Shown here in pieces: positions 27,100 through 35,795 of a DNA stretch of 52,919 nucleotides (position 1 is its first letter; each line of letters opens with the position of its first letter). The translations under genes were made by a program, and so were the position numbers. The stretch covers positions 1-52,919 of the forward strand of contig NZ_JXLB01000016.1 in NCBI RefSeq assembly GCF_001886195.1, given 5' to 3'. This DNA comes from Enterococcus ratti. Lineage in GTDB: Bacteria > Bacillota > Bacilli > Lactobacillales > Enterococcaceae. The notes under the pieces are model-generated. The model ran no database searches, had not been told where the DNA came from, and worked only from the letters and a program-made list of their open reading frames with translations.

Positions 27100-27456
27100 A
27101 TGTCAGTATTTACAACTACGGTCTTATCTATTGGATCAGAAGCCGAATTATTTAAAAAAGAAAAAATGGTGATACTATTTGGAAAAGATGCACCGGATGT
27201 TTTAGCAGATTATTGCTATAACATTGAGATTCATCCAGTAAAAGAAGAAATTAAAGTAAACCAAACGTTAATCATTGGCGAACAAAAATATCGAATTACA
27301 GCAGTTGGTAGTGTTGTTTTGACCAATTTAGATACGTTGGGGCATATAACAATTAAATTTGATGGCTCAACGGTGCCTGAATTAGCAGGAACGTTGTACG
27401 TGGAGGACAAAGCAGTTCCTAAAATTTCAGTAGGTACAACGATTATCATTCAATAG
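27100..27456 (+). CDS. srlB: PTS glucitol/sorbitol EIIA component
   Basis: A 118-residue cytoplasmic phosphocarrier. The candidate phosphorylated residue is His45 in IEIHPVKEE. The family-specific run TAVGSVVLTNLDTLGHITIK (about residues 69-88) is strongly conserved with SrlB of other bacteria. GGAGG lies about 8 nt before ATG 27100, and the gene starts 22 nt after srlE. Confidence 0.93.
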   Translation: MSVFTTTVLSIGSEAELFKKEKMVILFGKDAPDVLADYCYNIEIHPVKEEIKVNQTLIIGEQKYRITAVGSVVLTNLDTLGHITIKFDGSTVPELAGTLYVEDKAVPKISVGTTIIIQ

Positions 27457-27478
27457 ATAAACAAAAGGAGTGCAGCAC

Positions 27479-28168
27479 ATGAAATTTATGTTAGATACCA
27501 TTAATCTTGAAGCTATTCGTTATTATCAAACGATTTTACCGCTAACAGGAATTACATCTAACCCAAGTATTGTTAAACTAGAGCATGAAATTTCATTTTT
27601 TTCACATTTAAAAAAAATTAAACAAGTAATTGGTTCTACCAGTCTTCACGTACAAGTAGTTGGTGAAACAACGAAAGAGATGATCGAAGATGCTAAAACC
27701 ATTGTAAAGAAATTAGGAAAAGAGACGTTCATCAAAATACCGGTGAATGAAGCGGGACTAGCTGCCATCAAGCAACTCAAACAAGAAATGTATCGAATTA
27801 CTGCTACAGCGATTTATACGGAGTTTCAAGGATATTTAGCAATCGCCGCAGGCGCAGATTACTTAGCTCCTTATTATAATCGAATGGAAAATTTGAATAT
27901 TGATGCACAAAAAATCATTGAAAATTTGGTAAAAGAAATTTCACGCAGCGGCTCAAATAGTCAGATAGTTGCTGCAAGTTTTAAAAATATTGCCCAAATT
28001 AATAAGGCCTGTCAAAGTGGAGTACAGGCTGTTACCGTCACACCAGATTTGATTGCACAAGGATTCGCAATGCCCGCTATCCAAAAGGCTGTTACCGATT
28101 TTCGTAACGACTGGTATTCAGTTTTTAAAGTAGAATCTATTAAAAAATTAGCTGCCATCAATTCATAG
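27479..28168 (+). CDS. Transaldolase-like protein, fructose-6-phosphate aldolase (TalC/FSA) subfamily
   Basis: A 229-residue TIM barrel. The Schiff-base lysine is in FIKIPVNEAG (about residue 84), and TATAIYTEFQGYLAIAAGADY follows, as in TalC/MipB proteins. It is the last gene of the sorbitol operon, 22 nt after srlB, so it probably acts on fructose-6-phosphate or dihydroxyacetone/glyceraldehyde-3-phosphate chemistry linked to the fructose-6-phosphate made by SrlD. AAAGGAG decides ATG 27479 over an in-frame GTG at 27470. Whether it is a transaldolase or an aldolase cannot be decided by eye. Confidence 0.85.
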   Translation: MKFMLDTINLEAIRYYQTILPLTGITSNPSIVKLEHEISFFSHLKKIKQVIGSTSLHVQVVGETTKEMIEDAKTIVKKLGKETFIKIPVNEAGLAAIKQLKQEMYRITATAIYTEFQGYLAIAAGADYLAPYYNRMENLNIDAQKIIENLVKEISRSGSNSQIVAASFKNIAQINKACQSGVQAVTVTPDLIAQGFAMPAIQKAVTDFRNDWYSVFKVESIKKLAAINS

Positions 28169-28484
28169 CTAATTAATAGTCATTCATTGTAAAGTTTTCA
28201 TTTATTTAGGTCAAGTTTAATACTAATTATTTTGGTAATAAACTAACTAAAGCGCCTGTATACTTGTTATTTCAAGGTAGAAATTTTAATATGAATAAGC
28301 ATTTTTTTGAAGTAAAAAATAGAAAAAAGAGCAGAAATAAGCGAAGAGAATCATTTTGTAAGACATCAGATAAGTTTCTTATTAGAAAATAGGAAATTAT
28401 TCTAGCGAGCACCAATGAATAAAAACAATCATTGATCATTGATTTTCAAATAAGGATAATAGCCATTAGTTGCTTTTGCTTATA

Positions 28485-28775
28485 AGAGTATAGGAGAAAA
28501 ATGTTTAAGGAGAGTGTAAATAAATTTCGTTTTTATGTTGACAAAATATCATATACAAGGTAGAACTCACAAAAGTCAACTTTTCACATAGTAGCATTTT
28601 AGGTGTTTTGTTCAGAAAGTCGGTGGTTGCTGTGAACCGATCAAGCCTAGATGTCGAATTACAGGAAAAAAGTATAAAAACTAAATCATTCAAATAAAGA
28701 GAAAAACAGTTCTGTTTTTAATTAAGGTGGTACCGCGGAGTCATTCGTTCTTAGTTGAAAACAGGACTTTTTGTT
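28485..28775 (+). promoter_or_regulatory. T-box leader upstream of the broken nhaC
   Basis: The T-box sequence AAGGTGGTACCGCG is at 28724-28737. Upstream is a stem I apical part (GTCGGTGG facing GAACCGAT), and TGTCGAATTACAGG contains the specifier loop. Read as TAC it means tyrosine; read as TTA, leucine. The A after TAC favours tyrosine. GTTCTGTTTT (28709-28718) pairs with AAAACAGGAC (28759-28768) before a T-run as terminator. T-box control of NhaC-type antiporters linked to tyrosine is known. The 28169-28484 stretch before it holds nothing I can name. Confidence 0.85.
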
Positions 28776-28868
28776 TAATAAAAGGTGGGGAAGGTCAATG
28801 AATTGTGGCGGAGTTATCCGATATTTCTTCTTTTTTAGAACAGCAATAAACTAAAAAGGAGAATGATT

Positions 28869-29380
28869 ATGAAAGAAAAACCAAGTTTTAAATTGATTAG
28901 TAGCCAGTGGTTTGTTCCTTCTATTTTTACAGTTTGTGCAATTGTTGGTAGTGCGGTAGGCAGAGCATTTACAGTGATATCAACAATTGGGATTGCTTTT
29001 TTCGGTGTTGGCACAATGTTGGGTTTAAATTCGGCTTTAGTAGTAGGTCCGATTGTTTCAGGTGCTGTTTTTGGTGATAATATGTCACCTTATCGGAATC
29101 AACCAATTTAGCAGCAGTAATTGTAGATGCATACCTTTTCAAACACATCAAACATATGATTTAGCCAACGGTTCCAGCATTTGTAGTTTCTTTCGTTTTA
29201 TTTATGGTTTTAGGACACACAAATAACAGTGCTAGTTTAACGATCATTTAAAAGGCAACTGCCCCCTTGAAGTGAACTTTACAATTTCTATTTGGTCATT
29301 GATTCCTCTTATGGTTCTGTTGTTGTTAGGTGCATGGAAAAAGGTTCCGGAAATTTTAAATACATCATTCCAAACATAAT
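28869..29380 (+). pseudogene. Truncated and frameshifted NhaC-family Na+/H+ (amino acid) antiporter
   Basis: AAGGAG precedes ATG 28869 and the frame is open to GAVFGDNMSP. A frameshift there diverts it to a stop at 29109-29111, while the next frame continues with the expected SESTNLAAVIVDAY, KHIKHMI, stop, then VVSFVLFMVLGHTNNS. The tail fragment IWSLIPLMVLLLLGAWKKVP ends the recognisable part near 29360. NhaC proteins have about 460 residues; roughly 170 remain, so the 3' two thirds is deleted. The intact T-box leader still stands before it. Confidence 0.85.
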
Positions 29381-29428
29381 TATTGTAGATACACCAATCA
29401 TTAGTAAAAACTGTCCATAATTCTTCAT
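29355..29428 (-). pseudogene. 5' fragment of a small membrane protein at a deletion junction
   Basis: AAAAGGAGTGAG precedes ATG 29428 on the minus strand. The frame reads MKNYGQFLLMIGVSTIIMFG and MMYL, like the first helix of small DUF305-type or copper-associated membrane proteins, and then runs into antisense nhaC sequence near 29360. The good ribosome site and sharp loss of similarity mark a truncated gene fused to the nhaC remnant. Confidence 0.45.
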
Positions 29429-29476
29429 TTCTACTCACTCCTTTTAAGATTTCTTTCTTTTATCTTCCCAGCTTAC

Positions 29477-29522
29477 AAAAAACAAGCAACTAAATTGTTT
29501 GAAACAACTTAGTCGCTTGTTA
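29477..29522 (-). terminator. Terminator of the APC permease gene
   Basis: On the minus strand a long imperfect stem (29481-29500 with 29502-29521) is followed by a run of T residues (A-run 29477-29482 on the plus strand), 46 nt after the permease stop. Confidence 0.75.
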
Positions 29523-29567
29523 TACTTAATTTTTTATATGAACAGTTTTTTTAGTTAAGCAAAATGA

Positions 29568-30890
29568 TCATTTTTTTTGATAGCTAAAGAAAATAATTAA
29601 GTAAAGCAATCCTGTTAATAAGGTGACGCCGATGGGATTAGTGAAGAAAATTCCTCCAAAGATTAATCCTAAAACTACTATAGCAAGCAAATTTATAACT
29701 TTTCCAAAAGATGATTTTTTCTTTAAAGCAAGTATAAACGCTGCTGCACTGATCATCATCCAAATAACTAATACGGTATAAGAAAGTGAACCAGCTAAGT
29801 AGCCAAATAATTTGTCTCCTACTAAATAAGATAAAACAACGCCTAGATACAGTATGCTTGCACAAAATAAAACAGCACGTTGCGGTACATGGTATTTATT
29901 CAATACAGCCAATTTTTTTACTGCATTTGTTTTATTTTTTACTCGAAAATATAAAAGCCGTGAAGAAGCATAGACGCCAGAATTAATCGAAGAAAATAAA
30001 GCAAGGATGATCACAAAATTTACGATATCGGCGGCAAATGGGATGCTCATTTTTTCAAATACCATCACAAAAGGGCTAACCGTTGTCTTTGCTAATACAT
30101 GCCAAGGAAAGATAATTAACAATAAGAATAAAGGAATAATGTAAAAAGAAATGATTCGTCCCATCACGCCTCTGATGGCTTTTGGAATCGCCTTTTTTGG
30201 GTCATCTGCTTCACTTACAGTAACAGCAATAAGCTCTGAGCCACCGTAAGAATAAATGACTACGAGTAAAGAATGAATGATTCCTTTCATTCCGTGAGGA
30301 GAAAATCCGCCGTAGTTAGTGAGTGTTTGTAACGTAGGCAATACACCATTTCCTAGCATCTGCTGACCGACAAGGTAAATGCCAAAGATGATCAGTAGAA
30401 TAATGACACTAATTTTAGCAAAAGCTAACCAGTATTCAGTTTCTGCAAATAAACGTACCGAATATAAATTGATTAGCGTAGTAAATATTGCCAGAATAAG
30501 AACGAAGACCCAAGTAGGGATGTTTGGAAACCATAACTGCAAGAAAGAAGCAGCAGCTACTGCTTCGGCGATGATATTGATGGTCCACAATGAGTAATAT
30601 ACCCAATCGATAAAATCAGCGGCATGTACGCCTAAAAACGGTCGAACTAATCCAGAGAGTCCATGCTGGGTGTCTCCACCGTCTAAAACGAGTCTCCCTA
30701 AACCATTCATTACGATAAATAAGACAGCACCACCGATCAAAAAGGCAATTAAAACAGCAGGCCCTGCAATCTCAATTGCTTCACCGCTTCCTTTAAATAG
30801 ACCAGCACCAATTGCGCCTCCTAATGCAAGCATAGTGATATGTCGAGAACTTAGCTGTTTTTTTAATTTTGTTTTTTCAGTATTCTCCAT
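29568..30890 (-). CDS. APC-superfamily amino acid permease
   Basis: 440 residues, about twelve hydrophobic helices. The N-terminal consensus HITMLALGGAIGAGLFKGSG and the later YSYGGSELIAVTVSEADDPKKAIPKA place it in the amino acid transporter (AAT) group. AGAGG lies 6 nt before ATG 30890; an in-frame ATG at 30926 lacks a site. It is a lone gene on the minus strand between two decayed loci. The substrate is not clear from sequence; group members carry proline, GABA, branched-chain or aromatic amino acids. It appears intact. Confidence 0.88.
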   Translation of the reverse strand: MENTEKTKLKKQLSSRHITMLALGGAIGAGLFKGSGEAIEIAGPAVLIAFLIGGAVLFIVMNGLGRLVLDGGDTQHGLSGLVRPFLGVHAADFIDWVYYSLWTINIIAEAVAAASFLQLWFPNIPTWVFVLILAIFTTLINLYSVRLFAETEYWLAFAKISVIILLIIFGIYLVGQQMLGNGVLPTLQTLTNYGGFSPHGMKGIIHSLLVVIYSYGGSELIAVTVSEADDPKKAIPKAIRGVMGRIISFYIIPLFLLLIIFPWHVLAKTTVSPFVMVFEKMSIPFAADIVNFVIILALFSSINSGVYASSRLLYFRVKNKTNAVKKLAVLNKYHVPQRAVLFCASILYLGVVLSYLVGDKLFGYLAGSLSYTVLVIWMMISAAAFILALKKKSSFGKVINLLAIVVLGLIFGGIFFTNPIGVTLLTGLLYLIIFFSYQKK

Positions 30891-31457
30891 AAACAACCTC
30901 TTTTCTGAAGATAAAATATTCATCACTGTATACGAATAATCAAATAAAATGATGGACTAGTAGAAAAATGACTTGTTTTATCATAACAAATTATCTGATA
31001 ATTTCAATAATTCTGAAAACAAAATACCCCTTTTTAATTAAAATTTCATCTATTTGTCATTTTTTCTTATAGAAGTAAAATGACTTTCATAGGAAAAATA
31101 AAAATTTATAGTTAATGATTGACTATTTTTTCAAAACAGAGTTTACGTGAAAAAAATGTTAAAGATGATTGAAGAATCCAATTACATTTTATAGTTTAAA
31201 ATGATAATTATTATTTTTTAGAAAATAGACAGTAAAATTAAAAATTATGACTAGAATCAAACGTTTTTTCAAAAAAATTATGCCAAAAGCTTAAATAAGA
31301 AAAAAGGAAAAATAAATAAAGAGGCTCTTTTTTTAGAAACTAGTTGCTTTACTGCAGTTTTTTTCTATTTATAATTTGGCAAAGGAAAAAACAAAAAGAT
31401 AAACAAAAAGCAGGTAGAAAAGTTGCTTATACTCATAAGTGTAGAAATGAGGTGAGA
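30891..31457. other. AT-rich intergenic region
   Basis: No gene. The only pattern of note is TGATAATTATTATTT at 31202-31216, which matches a 7-1-7 Fur-type box at 13 of 15 positions but stands before no intact gene. The divergent promoters of the permease and the decayed gadC/glutaminase unit must have lain here. Confidence 0.4.
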
Positions 31458-31651
31458 ACGAATGAATCACGTATTGATCAAACAGAAGATACGGTGTTTC
31501 TCATTACCTCTATCTAAATAGCAGCATTAATAATCTTTCTTTTCTTTCAACAATGTTGTTAATTGTAGTTATTTACTTAATACTGTATTTTATGTTTTTC
31601 ATTAGCTATCTTAAATCTAGCTTATCGTTAAAAAGAGTTTATCAAGTTTAG
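31458..31651 (+). pseudogene. Remnant of a GadC-like amino acid antiporter
   Basis: Two frames give TNESRIDQTEDTVFLITS and then NNLSFLSTMLLIVVIYLI, followed by LYFMFFISYLKSSLSLKRVYQV and a stop. The run with two aromatic-rich helices and KR-x-YQV resembles the region of APC antiporters just before the PGG motif. Only about 60 codons remain of about 480. Position directly before a glutaminase supports a glutamate/GABA-type antiporter, as in glutamine-dependent acid resistance loci. The family call rests on a short stretch. Confidence 0.5.
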
Positions 31652-31680
31652 AAGGGAAAAATTGAAAGCAGATTGTTCAA

Positions 31681-32583
31681 ATGGACGTCGAAGAATTAGC
31701 ATAATTGATTGGGGAAAATCTTCACTATTATCAAACAGGACGTGTAGTTAATTATATTCCAGCACTAGCAAAAGTGAACCCCAAGCAATTAGAAATGGCT
31801 ATTTACGATTTGAAAAAAAGACAAATGATAGAATTTGGTGATTCACGTGTTTGTTTTGTCATTGAAGGTATGTCAAAAGCACCAGTTTTGTTGTTAGCGA
31901 TCGAAGATCATAAAATTGAATTGATAACGTCTTTCAAATAATTGATACAAAAACCACAGAATTTGCTCTTTATTCCATGTGGAAGATAAAAACTAGCCGT
32001 CGGCGGCGTCCAATGCCTCCTTTTTTTAATGCTAGACCGTAGCAACAACTTCTTTGTTTGCAGGAAAAAATTTAGAAGAGAAATTTGAGCGAATTTTGGC
32101 TTTTATAAAAGAAATTTGTAATGATCCGGAAATCACCTTGAATGAAGAAATTTATCATTTTGAATCTCAAACAAATGACATCATTCGTTCTCTAGCTTAC
32201 TATATGAAAGAAAATCAAATGATTGACGGAGAGGTTATAGACGTTATAAACGTATATTTTAAGCAATACTCTGTTAACGTTACTGCTTTAGGAATAGCTA
32301 AATTGGGAGCAGCTTTAGCAAATAAAGGGATTGCACCTTGAAATAAGAAAAGAATCATTGCAAAAGAAAGTGCTACGATTGTCAAAGCCATCATGACTAC
32401 CGCAGGCTTATATGATGAATCAGGTGAATTTTCTGTTCATATCGGTGTACCAGATAAAAGTGGTGTGGGTAAAGGTTTAATGGTAGCTGCATGGTATGAG
32501 AATTTTGGGTTCAGCATTAGATTCCTTTGACAACAGCGCAACAAGAGATCATTGAAAAACTTGATATTGCTATTTTTGAATAA
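31681..32583 (+). pseudogene. Glutaminase pseudogene (GlsA family)
   Basis: Nearly the full 0.9-kb length of a glutaminase is present but broken. In-frame stop at 31702-31704 after MDVEELA, then GRVVNYIPALAKVNPKQLEM and GMSKAPVLLLAIEDH (the SxxK region, with serine kept). The central part around 31945-32050, where NPMINAGAI should be, is scrambled by frameshifts. KNLEEKFERILAFIKE, VYFKQYSVNVTALGIAKLGA, IVKAIMTTAGLYDESGEFSV and PDKSGVGKGL follow, and the end is PLTTAQQEIIEKLDIAIFE. Several reading-frame changes make a functional product impossible. It follows the GadC-like remnant in the same direction. Confidence 0.9.
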
Positions 32584-32675
32584 TTGAATGAAAAAATATT
32601 GCTAGTTTTAATGATGATCAAAACAATTTTTTTTGAAATCACTCCTTATTATTTAAAAATTTTAGTTTTTTTAAA

Positions 32676-32689
32676 CGAACAAAAGTTCG
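32676..32689. promoter_or_regulatory. LexA/DinR-like palindrome
   Basis: CGAACAAAAGTTCG has the CGAAC-N4-GTTCG form of the Gram-positive SOS box. No SOS gene follows; only decayed sequence is downstream, so it is either a chance palindrome or the promoter relic of a lost gene. Confidence 0.35.
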
Positions 32690-33098
32690 AATACGGTTGA
32701 TTAAAAGAGTATTTCAACTTGAACCGCGAGAAAGAAAACTGGGACGTACTTCCTTTATTAAATGATGGCAAAAGTCAGTCCTAGATACATTGCATCATGT
32801 AGTACTCATAAGAAAATAAATTTGAAAATAACAATATTTTTTGAAGATAAATCTAGAAAAAAGGGTGTATGGAAGGAAAAGTCGAAGGAAACTTTTTTTC
32901 TTAAAATGAAGAGAACCACTATTTTGTATTGAATAAAAGAAAAAGAAAAATGTTGAATAACAAAAGGAAAAAGAATCATATTGACAAATCAGGAAATTTA
33001 TAGCAAGTGTTTTTTACTAATTACTCAAGAAATTCAGCTATTTTAAGTAAAAAAGAATGTTGTGTGACTAGCTTAGGTGACTTTTTTATTTTGTTTTT

Positions 33099-33112
33099 TG
33101 TAAGCGTTTTCT
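33099..33112 (+). promoter_or_regulatory. cre site upstream of the Mga-type regulator
   Basis: TGTAAGCGTTTTCT matches WGWAARCGYTWNCW at all 14 positions, 80 nt before the start codon. Control of Mga by CcpA is known in streptococci, so this site is likely real. Confidence 0.65.
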
Positions 33113-33192
33113 AAAAAAGGAAATAAAAAAAATATAAATGAGATAATATGCTTAAATAGACATACATAAAATTTAGAGGAGCGGGAAAGGGC

Positions 33193-34641
33193 ATGTTAGA
33201 GAATTACATTGAGCGGAATGTTTCTAGAAAAGTATATCTTTGTGAGCAATTATTTGAATTTCAAGAAATAGACATTAATGATTCTGCCAAGTTGTTGGGT
33301 GTGACAGTGCCGACTGTATTGCATGATCTTGAAAGTATTATAGAATGTTTGGAATACTGTATTGAAAAATGTGAGCGGGAAAAACATATATATAAAGTTA
33401 TATTTAAGCAGGGGATTAGGCTATCAGAATTAACACAGTTTTTGTATGGTCAATCGTATTTTTTAAAATTTTTGAGCTATTATTTTAAAGGACAATTTAC
33501 TAGTACGGAATTATCCGATTTGGAGTTCATCTCTTTGAGCAAGGTCTATACGATCAAAAAAACAGTCTTTGACTTCTTTAAAGCAAATTCGTATTTGAAA
33601 AACAAACAGATCGTTATTCCTGAATATGATGTGCGTAATCTTTTGATTGCATTGGTGAGGTATATTAACTGGGAAGGATATGAAACCAAAAATAATAAAG
33701 TAAAAAATGCTTGTAATGAGCTAGTTGATTTCATCGAAGCACATTTTTTCAAGCGTAGATATTCTGAAGAAGAAAGAATTTTGATTATTCGAGGGATTGA
33801 GATTGCGATTGGTAGAAAAAATTATCCTCTTCATTTTAGTGAAAAAGAAAAGAAATTAGCAGAAGAGAAACCATTATTTCATATCATATGTCAAGGATTA
33901 ACTCAATATAAAAATGTATTAGGATTACAGGAAGAGGACGTTTATTATATTTTTTCTTTATTTAATACTCGTAATTATACCAACGAGAATATGGAATTGA
34001 TAAGAAAAGATTTTGAAATAGTTTATACTAGTTTCATTGAAAATAATTTATATTTAAATGAATTAATTGAAAAAATAGTCAGTAAAATTGGGAAAAAATG
34101 TGCGAATAATTTTATTTTAAGAAAATCTTATTTACAGTTTATTCGGACAATATGGGCGGATGGACAAGTTTTTCTTCCTGATCAAATTTATTTATTAACG
34201 GATGACGAAAAAGAACTTTATGAAAACACTGTAAAGATTTTAAATAATTGGAAAGAAGAACATTGCCTTGATATAAGATGGAATCATAATTTAATCCGAA
34301 AATTTGTTAAAAGCATGTACTTGACTGTACGTATGGAAGAAAAAAATCAACCCACTGAAATTTTTATTGTGGCACCCAATGCAGTAAAACAAATTTTTTA
34401 TCGAGAGCTGGTGATGGCTCAGATTAACGAAAATAGTGAATTAAATTCAATGATTTATCACTCATTGAAAGAGCTGCCTGATGAATGTCTATATCGTACT
34501 AGAAGAATCGTTTTTTGTGATGTTACTGTTTATCAAAGCGGATTTGACACTGAAAACACCCAAGTTTTACCAATTTCTTTGAATAATAAGTGTTTGTACT
34601 TGGGTCAAAAAATTAGAATAGAAAATGAATTGATTAATTAA
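33193..34641 (+). CDS. Mga/AtxA-like PRD-containing transcriptional regulator
   Basis: 482 residues. The N-terminal region holds two helix-turn-helix segments (residues about 10-105; INDSAKLLGVTVPTVLHDLE is the first). The central region looks like paired PRD domains, and residues about 385-470 resemble the EIIB-like end of Mga proteins (EIFIVAPNAVKQIFYRELV). AGGAG lies 11 nt before ATG 33193. Such regulators control surface proteins or toxins in response to sugar through PTS phosphorylation. No target is adjacent, though the WxL surface cluster lies 6 kb downstream. The gene is intact in a zone of decay, which suggests it is still used. Confidence 0.8.
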   Translation: MLENYIERNVSRKVYLCEQLFEFQEIDINDSAKLLGVTVPTVLHDLESIIECLEYCIEKCEREKHIYKVIFKQGIRLSELTQFLYGQSYFLKFLSYYFKGQFTSTELSDLEFISLSKVYTIKKTVFDFFKANSYLKNKQIVIPEYDVRNLLIALVRYINWEGYETKNNKVKNACNELVDFIEAHFFKRRYSEEERILIIRGIEIAIGRKNYPLHFSEKEKKLAEEKPLFHIICQGLTQYKNVLGLQEEDVYYIFSLFNTRNYTNENMELIRKDFEIVYTSFIENNLYLNELIEKIVSKIGKKCANNFILRKSYLQFIRTIWADGQVFLPDQIYLLTDDEKELYENTVKILNNWKEEHCLDIRWNHNLIRKFVKSMYLTVRMEEKNQPTEIFIVAPNAVKQIFYRELVMAQINENSELNSMIYHSLKELPDECLYRTRRIVFCDVTVYQSGFDTENTQVLPISLNNKCLYLGQKIRIENELIN

Positions 34642-34828
34642 AAAATTAGCCACAACATGTAATAAATGGAATTATTTTTAGGTGTGGTTAAAAATATACC
34701 GATATAGAATGGATTTAATGAGAGGAAGAGAACAAATGGCATGATTTTCTTCCTTTTTTAGTTTAAAATGAATGTAATAAAAAACTATTATAAGCGCTTA
34801 CTATCTATTGGAAATTTATAGCTAGGTT

Positions 34829-35153
34829 ATGAAAAAATGCTTTTTTCGCCAATCATTTTTTTAATTGAACAAGGTCAATGCAGGGCATTAATAGGATCTA
34901 ATAGTGCAGGGAGGTCTTCAATCATCCAGTATCTTCTAGGTATTTCACGGGAACATCAAAAGGGAAATACCTAGAAGATATTGAATTAGCGGTCAGTTAC
35001 GTCCGCCAAAACTATTTAGATGTATTTAATCAAATACATCTAGAAAAATTAATTGCAACGATTAAACCGACGATATTGATTGTTGACCACGACCAAGTAT
35101 TTTTAGAAAAAGTAGCCGATCAAATTATTTCTTCAAAGGAAATAACGAGATGA
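34829..35153 (+). pseudogene. ABC-F type ATPase remnant
   Basis: Pieces of one ATPase domain: KMLFSPIIFLIEQGQCRALI, a decayed Walker A (GSNSAGRSS instead of GPNGAGKSS), IIQYLLGI, then after a frame change LAVSYVRQNYLDV. The switch region follows as HLEKLIATIKPTILIVDHDQ and VFLEKVADQIIS. The ABC signature and Walker B between them are deleted. The pattern VDHDQ-x-FLEKVADQI is typical of ABC-F proteins (ribosome-protection or antibiotic resistance type). A perfect inverted repeat sits at the internal junction. Not functional. Confidence 0.75.
34930..34980. repeat. Perfect 17-bp inverted repeat with 17-nt loop inside the ABC-F remnant
   Basis: TATCTTCTAGGTATTTC (34930-34946) is exactly complementary to GAAATACCTAGAAGATA (34964-34980). 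It has no T-run and lies at the point where the protein frame breaks, which suggests a template-switch mutation rather than a terminator. Confidence 0.85.
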
Positions 35154-35213
35154 ACTTGTTTTGCTGTCTGATTGTGTTACAATCGAGCCAGTACAAATAA
35201 AGGAGCGTTATAA

Positions 35214-35759
35214 ATGTTATATGTAACCAGACATGGTGAAACCACTTGGAATGCAGCAGGAGCTGTCTGTGGAAGAGCGGATGTTTCCCTGACGGAAAAA
35301 GGTCAAAAACAAGCAAAAAAATTGGCAGAGGATGTTTCAAAACTAAAAATACCCGTAACAAAAATCATTCATTCACCGTTACAGCGAGCTAAAAATACAG
35401 CACAAGCAGTGGCGGATAAGCTTCAGTTGCCACTGGAAGTAGATGAACGTTTAGTCGAAATGGATTTTGGTGAATATGATGGAGTAGATGCTCTTGATCC
35501 GATGTTTCAAAAAGCACGTCGAGAATTTGCTGTTCGTTTTCCAAATGGAGAATCTGTGTTAGATGTTTACGCTCGCGTCGTTCCACTAATTGAAGAATGC
35601 CTTGCAGACCAAGACAACGTCTATTTACTTGTATGCCATAATGCTTTAATTCGAATCATGAACGCTTATTTTCATCCCATGCCAAATGCGATTTTCTTTG
35701 ATTTTTTTGTAGATAATACTGAATTAGTTATTTTTGATCCTAAAAATAAGAACTTTTAA
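35214..35759 (+). CDS. Histidine phosphatase (phosphoglycerate-mutase-like) family protein
   Basis: 181 residues with the RHG motif (VTRHGETTWN) holding the phosphorylated His at residue 7. The second-shell SPLQRAKNTA motif, the acid Glu in LVEMDFGEYDG and the C-terminal VCHNALIR histidine are all present. AAAGGAG decides ATG 35214. These proteins range from cofactor-dependent mutases to broad phosphatases such as GpmB/PhoE. The short length favours a phosphatase. It is monocistronic with a terminator behind. Confidence 0.9.
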   Translation: MLYVTRHGETTWNAAGAVCGRADVSLTEKGQKQAKKLAEDVSKLKIPVTKIIHSPLQRAKNTAQAVADKLQLPLEVDERLVEMDFGEYDGVDALDPMFQKARREFAVRFPNGESVLDVYARVVPLIEECLADQDNVYLLVCHNALIRIMNAYFHPMPNAIFFDFFVDNTELVIFDPKNKNF

Positions 35760-35795
35760 AGCATTTCAGTCTATTAAAAAAAATAAGCGAATGAA

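Larger units (their letters stand above)
32584..33192. other. Intergenic region before the Mga-type regulator
   Basis: No ORF is supportable, though a coding-like scrap (KEYFNLNREKENWDVLPLLN, about 32705-32765) occurs. Two sites are of interest and listed separately: a LexA-like palindrome at 32676 and a cre site at 33099. Confidence 0.4.

Noticed and set aside
31202-31216. Fur-box-like TGATAATTATTATTT
   Set aside because: In such AT-rich DNA a 13/15 match is expected by chance and there is no iron-related gene nearby.
34789-34802. cre-like TATAAGCGCTTACT before the ABC-F remnant
   Set aside because: It lacks the G at position 2 and precedes only a pseudogene; the two perfect cre sites elsewhere are better supported.
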